Positions 43,092-45,182 of a DNA stretch of 45,182 bases are shown piece after piece. This DNA is from Clostridia bacterium. GTDB lineage: Bacteria > Bacillota > Clostridia > Oscillospirales > Acutalibacteraceae. Where the stretch lies: assembly GCA_017440965.1 (NCBI GenBank), contig JAFSGH010000028.1, positions 1 to 45,182 of the forward strand, in the 5' to 3' direction. The translations under genes were made by a program, and so were the position numbers. Below the pieces are notes generated by a model that was not told where the DNA came from, did no database searches, and was given only the letters and a program-made list of their open reading frames with translations. How positions within the stretch are numbered: position 1 is the first letter of the stretch; each line of letters starts with the position of its first letter.

Positions 43092-43571
43092 ATGGTTCGT
43101 GCAAAAATCAAAAAGCCTCAGGACAAATCTGTCGCAACAAAGGGCTTTGCGAGATTTCTGTTTTATTTTGTGCAGTTTACATGGGGACTTCCCGTAAATC
43201 TTATCAGCGGTATAGTCTTCCTGTTCCTTCGCAGAAAATACCGCACGGAGAAATTCAAGAATGCCTATATCACCTATATCCCGGGAAACTGGGGCGGTCT
43301 TTCCCTCGGAATATTCATTTTTATGGCTGAAGGAAAGGCGGAGGGCTGGACTAACAATACGAAGATCCACGAATACGGACACACCATTCAGTGCCTGCTC
43401 TTAGGTCCTCTTTATTGGATAGTTGTTGCACTTCCTTCTGCAATATGGTGTAATTTCTTTGCGGATTACAGAAAAAAGAACAACGTATCTTATTATAAGC
43501 TCTACTGTGAGAGCTGGGCAAACTCCTGGGGAGTAAAATGGTCAGGTCTCAAGCAGTTCGGAATAAAATGA
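43092..43571 (+). CDS. Small membrane protein with HEYGH metalloprotease-like motif
   Basis: 159 residues from the ATG at 43092 (GGAG ten bases upstream; a GTG at 43083 is too close to it). Membrane segments are visible at about 22-46, 66-80 and 101-120. HEYGHTIQ at residues 93-100 has the HExxH pattern of zinc peptidases and starts a membrane helix; YCESWAN (Glu140) follows 43 residues later and could give the third ligand. I recall similar short proteins as unnamed hypotheticals. It is likely a membrane metallopeptidase or a relic of one; activity is inference. It lies 14 bases before a secreted metallophosphatase gene with which it is probably co-transcribed. Confidence 0.8.
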   Translation: MVRAKIKKPQDKSVATKGFARFLFYFVQFTWGLPVNLISGIVFLFLRRKYRTEKFKNAYITYIPGNWGGLSLGIFIFMAEGKAEGWTNNTKIHEYGHTIQCLLLGPLYWIVVALPSAIWCNFFADYRKKNNVSYYKLYCESWANSWGVKWSGLKQFGIK

Positions 43572-43585
43572 TCGGAGGCAAAAAA

Positions 43586-44737
43586 ATGAAAAAGTTAATG
43601 TGTGTTATCCTTTCCCTTGTTATGGTTCTTTCCTTTGCCGTTATCGGCGGAGCAACAGAAAAAGAGAAGGTGCTTCAGTTCAATGAAGACGGAAAATTCA
43701 AAATTATGCAGGTAAACGATACTCAGGATGTAGGTAAGGGCGTAAATGAAAAAATGCCTTCCTTCCTTGAGGCTGCTCTTGATATTGAAAAGCCTGACCT
43801 CGTTGTTTTCGTAGGCGATCAGCTTGCAGACTTCTATCCCTTCGCAACTGAAGAGGATATGGCTCTTTCCATCAAAAATATCATCGAGCCTCTTCAGGAA
43901 AGAAATATTCCCTTCCTTATGACTCTCGGTAATCACGACCACGATAATATCGAAGAGTTCACAGAGGAAGAGCAGTATGCAGTATATACCTCTTATGAAA
44001 ATTGCTATGCAGTAAATAACGGTCCCGACGGCTTTACATATAATGTGCCCGTTCTTACCTCTGACGGTGAGGAGATCGCATTCAACATCTATATGATGAA
44101 CACTCACAACAAGGCAGAGTCAGGCGGCTATGCAGGCGTCAATGCTCAGCAGAATGAATGGTACAAGGCTACCTCTGCCGCTCTTAAGGCAGATAACGGC
44201 GGCGAGGCTGTTCCCTCAATGCTCTTCCAGCATATTCCCCCCAAGGAGATCTATTCTCTTATGAAGGAATGCGAAGCAAATGAGGACGGTGCTATCTATT
44301 CACGCCGTGACAGCAAGTGGTATAAGCTTGACGAGACCAAGGCAACAGGCTATCTCGGCGAAGCTCCCTGCAGTGAGGATTTCGACAATATCACAGGTCA
44401 GTATGAGACATGGCTTGAATGCAGAGATGTTATGGGTGCATTCTTCGCTCACGACCATGTAAATAACTTTGTAGGTACTAATGAAGACGGTATCACAATG
44501 GGTTATAACGGCGGTACAGGCTTCAGAGCCTACGGTCTCGGTGATGAGAGAAGCGTCAGAATCTTTGAATATGACGAAAATGATGTTGAAAATTACGAAA
44601 CAAGACTTCTCACCTATAAGGAAGCAACAGGCGAGGAGATCCCCGTTGTAATAGTAGACCTTTTCACCCCCGCTCTTCTTACAAGCCTTATGAAGGTGGT
44701 TTACTTCCTCTTCGGCTGGCTCATTGATCTGTTCTGA
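43586..44737 (+). CDS. Secreted metallophosphoesterase (Dcr2-like)
   Basis: 383 residues from the ATG at 43586 (GGAGG eight bases upstream). A signal peptide (about 1-22) is followed by a calcineurin-like fold: MQVNDTQD in place of the usual D-x-H site, VGDQLAD, LGNHDHDN, MNTHNK, FQHIPPKE and AHDHVNNF. It ends in a hydrophobic segment (LMKVVYFLFGWLIDLF) that could be a membrane tail. This belongs to a different branch from the tandem pair at 30153-33137. First-motif His to Gln is notable and may alter metal binding. The terminator is at 44752. Confidence 0.9.
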   Translation: MKKLMCVILSLVMVLSFAVIGGATEKEKVLQFNEDGKFKIMQVNDTQDVGKGVNEKMPSFLEAALDIEKPDLVVFVGDQLADFYPFATEEDMALSIKNIIEPLQERNIPFLMTLGNHDHDNIEEFTEEEQYAVYTSYENCYAVNNGPDGFTYNVPVLTSDGEEIAFNIYMMNTHNKAESGGYAGVNAQQNEWYKATSAALKADNGGEAVPSMLFQHIPPKEIYSLMKECEANEDGAIYSRRDSKWYKLDETKATGYLGEAPCSEDFDNITGQYETWLECRDVMGAFFAHDHVNNFVGTNEDGITMGYNGGTGFRAYGLGDERSVRIFEYDENDVENYETRLLTYKEATGEEIPVVIVDLFTPALLTSLMKVVYFLFGWLIDLF

Positions 44738-44751
44738 TAATAAACTCAATT

Positions 44752-44783
44752 GCTCAGGTCCCCATCGGACCTGGGCTTTTTTT
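44752..44783 (+). terminator. Terminator of the HEYGH/metallophosphatase unit
   Basis: Stem GCTCAGGTCC (44752-44761) with GGACCTGGGC (44767-44776), five-base loop, then seven T. A closely similar stem recurs at 44934. Confidence 0.92.
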
Positions 44784-44809
44784 GCTTTAAGAAGGTATTT
44801 TTCTATAAT
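44782..44809 (+). promoter_or_regulatory. Possible promoter of a short noncoding unit
   Basis: TTGCTT (44782-44787) and a perfect TATAAT (44804-44809) are 16 bases apart. The -35 lies in the tail of the preceding terminator. There is no gene before the next terminator. Confidence 0.4.
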
Positions 44810-44814
44810 GTAAA

Positions 44815-44963
44815 AAGCTCATATGTCCCTTTGAACGGAAAGTAGGTTTTCCCTGAATACGGAGGATATGAAAAAATTTCCTATATAATAAAAAAATAAG
44901 CCGCAAGGAATGACCTTCGGCAATAACAAAAAACTCAGGTCCGATAAAGACCTGAGCTTTTTT
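44815..44963 (+). ncRNA. Candidate small RNA
   Basis: The stretch between a TATAAT box and an intrinsic terminator (CTCAGGTC-N7-GACCTGAG, 44934-44956, then T) is about 150 bases and holds no credible gene. It has a GGAAA/TTTCC hairpin (44837-44852) and a GCCG-c-AAGG/CCTTCGGC hairpin (44900-44921). Its terminator stem repeats the CTCAGGTCC of the preceding terminator. Support is structural only. Confidence 0.35.
44934..44963 (+). terminator. Second terminator, similar to the one at 44752
   Basis: CTCAGGTC (44934-44941) pairs with GACCTGAG (44949-44956), followed by a T run. Confidence 0.85.
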
Positions 44964-45041
44964 GTGATGAGCTATAAATCATAATTTACCGAACAGTAAA
45001 GATGCAGATAAAATCACATCAGGGGACGCAAAAATTAAGGT

Positions 45042-45182
45042 TCTTCACGGAAAGTTGGGGAATCATATTACTCACTTTAATCATTTTGTGCTTCGCACTT
45101 GGGAACCCCCGGCGAGGGTTCCCAACGAAAAACAGTCCACTGGACTGTTTTTCTCCCCTCCTGCGCTATTGGAAGCATAAGA
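45042..45182 (-). mobile_element. Hairpin-rich MITE-like element, copy C (inverted, truncated by window edge)
   Basis: Reverse complement of 19343-19483 with few changes. It starts at its outer end with TCTTCACGGAAAGTTGGGG, then carries the GTGC/GCAC, GGGAACCC and ACAGTCC hairpins; in the last, the loop base is changed (ACAGTCCactGGACTGT). It continues past the window. Confidence 0.9.

Noticed and set aside
44831..44853. Remnant of the hairpin-rich element (AACGGAAAGTAGG resembles the terminal repeat)
   Set aside because: Only about ten bases match and no interior hairpins follow; chance or a terminal fragment cannot be told apart.
44868..44888. A six-codon frame (MKKFPI) after GGAGG, as a leader peptide
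   Set aside because: Only two bases separate GGAGG from the ATG, too close for normal initiation, and no amino acid run suggests attenuation.

Overview
The window looks like chromosome from an uncultured, Gram-positive anaerobe of the class Clostridia, probably close to Ruminococcaceae/Oscillospiraceae. This rests on: a CIRCE-controlled hrcA-grpE-dnaK-dnaJ operon, a T-box in front of thrS, strong AGGAGG-type ribosome sites, sigma-A type TTGACA/TATAAT promoters, dockerin-like secreted proteins, a PASTA membrane protein and a MurE/FemABX pair. No tRNA, rRNA, CRISPR array, prophage or transposase gene was seen. The taxonomic placement is inference from gene content.

Layout, left to right. (1) 1-157: truncated copy of a dispersed hairpin-rich repeat. 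(2) 162-6850, minus strand: operon of a TetR-type repressor, a 1020-residue secreted and membrane-anchored protein with an internal duplication, and a MacB-like ABC transporter. Two identical palindromes, TGACAAAGTGTCA, lie in its promoter region. (3) 7110-9962, minus: ABC exporter plus MscS channel. (4) 10083-14134, minus: PASTA pseudokinase, cysE and cysS. (5) 14258-19213, plus: heat-shock operon. (6) 19216-20306: a complete 268-bp repeat copy, a strong hairpin, and a small membrane-protein gene whose promoter is bracketed by LexA-like sites. (7) 20545-33810, plus: a long close-packed run: obgE, mrnC, yitT-like, lepA, hemW, murE, femX-like, dGTPase-like, two tandem secreted metallophosphatases and a lipoprotein. 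(8) 33812-36092: T-box and thrS. (9) 36141-41462: secreted proteins, two with dockerin-like modules. (10) 41484-42927, minus: ccdA and tlpA-like thiol-redox pair, each followed by a related 39-bp hairpin repeat. (11) 43038-44783, plus: a small membrane protein with an HEYGH metalloprotease-like motif and a third secreted metallophosphatase. (12) 44782-45182: possible small-RNA unit and a third, inverted and truncated repeat copy.

Functional themes are core housekeeping (protein folding, ribosome and translation GTPases, Thr and Cys aminoacylation, cysteine synthesis), cell-envelope construction (MurE plus FemABX, PASTA protein) and a large secreted repertoire. In Bacillus, lepA-hemW and hrcA-grpE-dnaK-dnaJ form one cluster; here they are two clusters about 4 kb apart with obgE-mrnC-yitT between them. 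The least explained elements are the TetR/1020-aa/ABC cassette, the multi-hairpin repeat with terminal inverted repeats, the possible SOS-controlled small protein, and the HEYGH protein beside a metallophosphatase.
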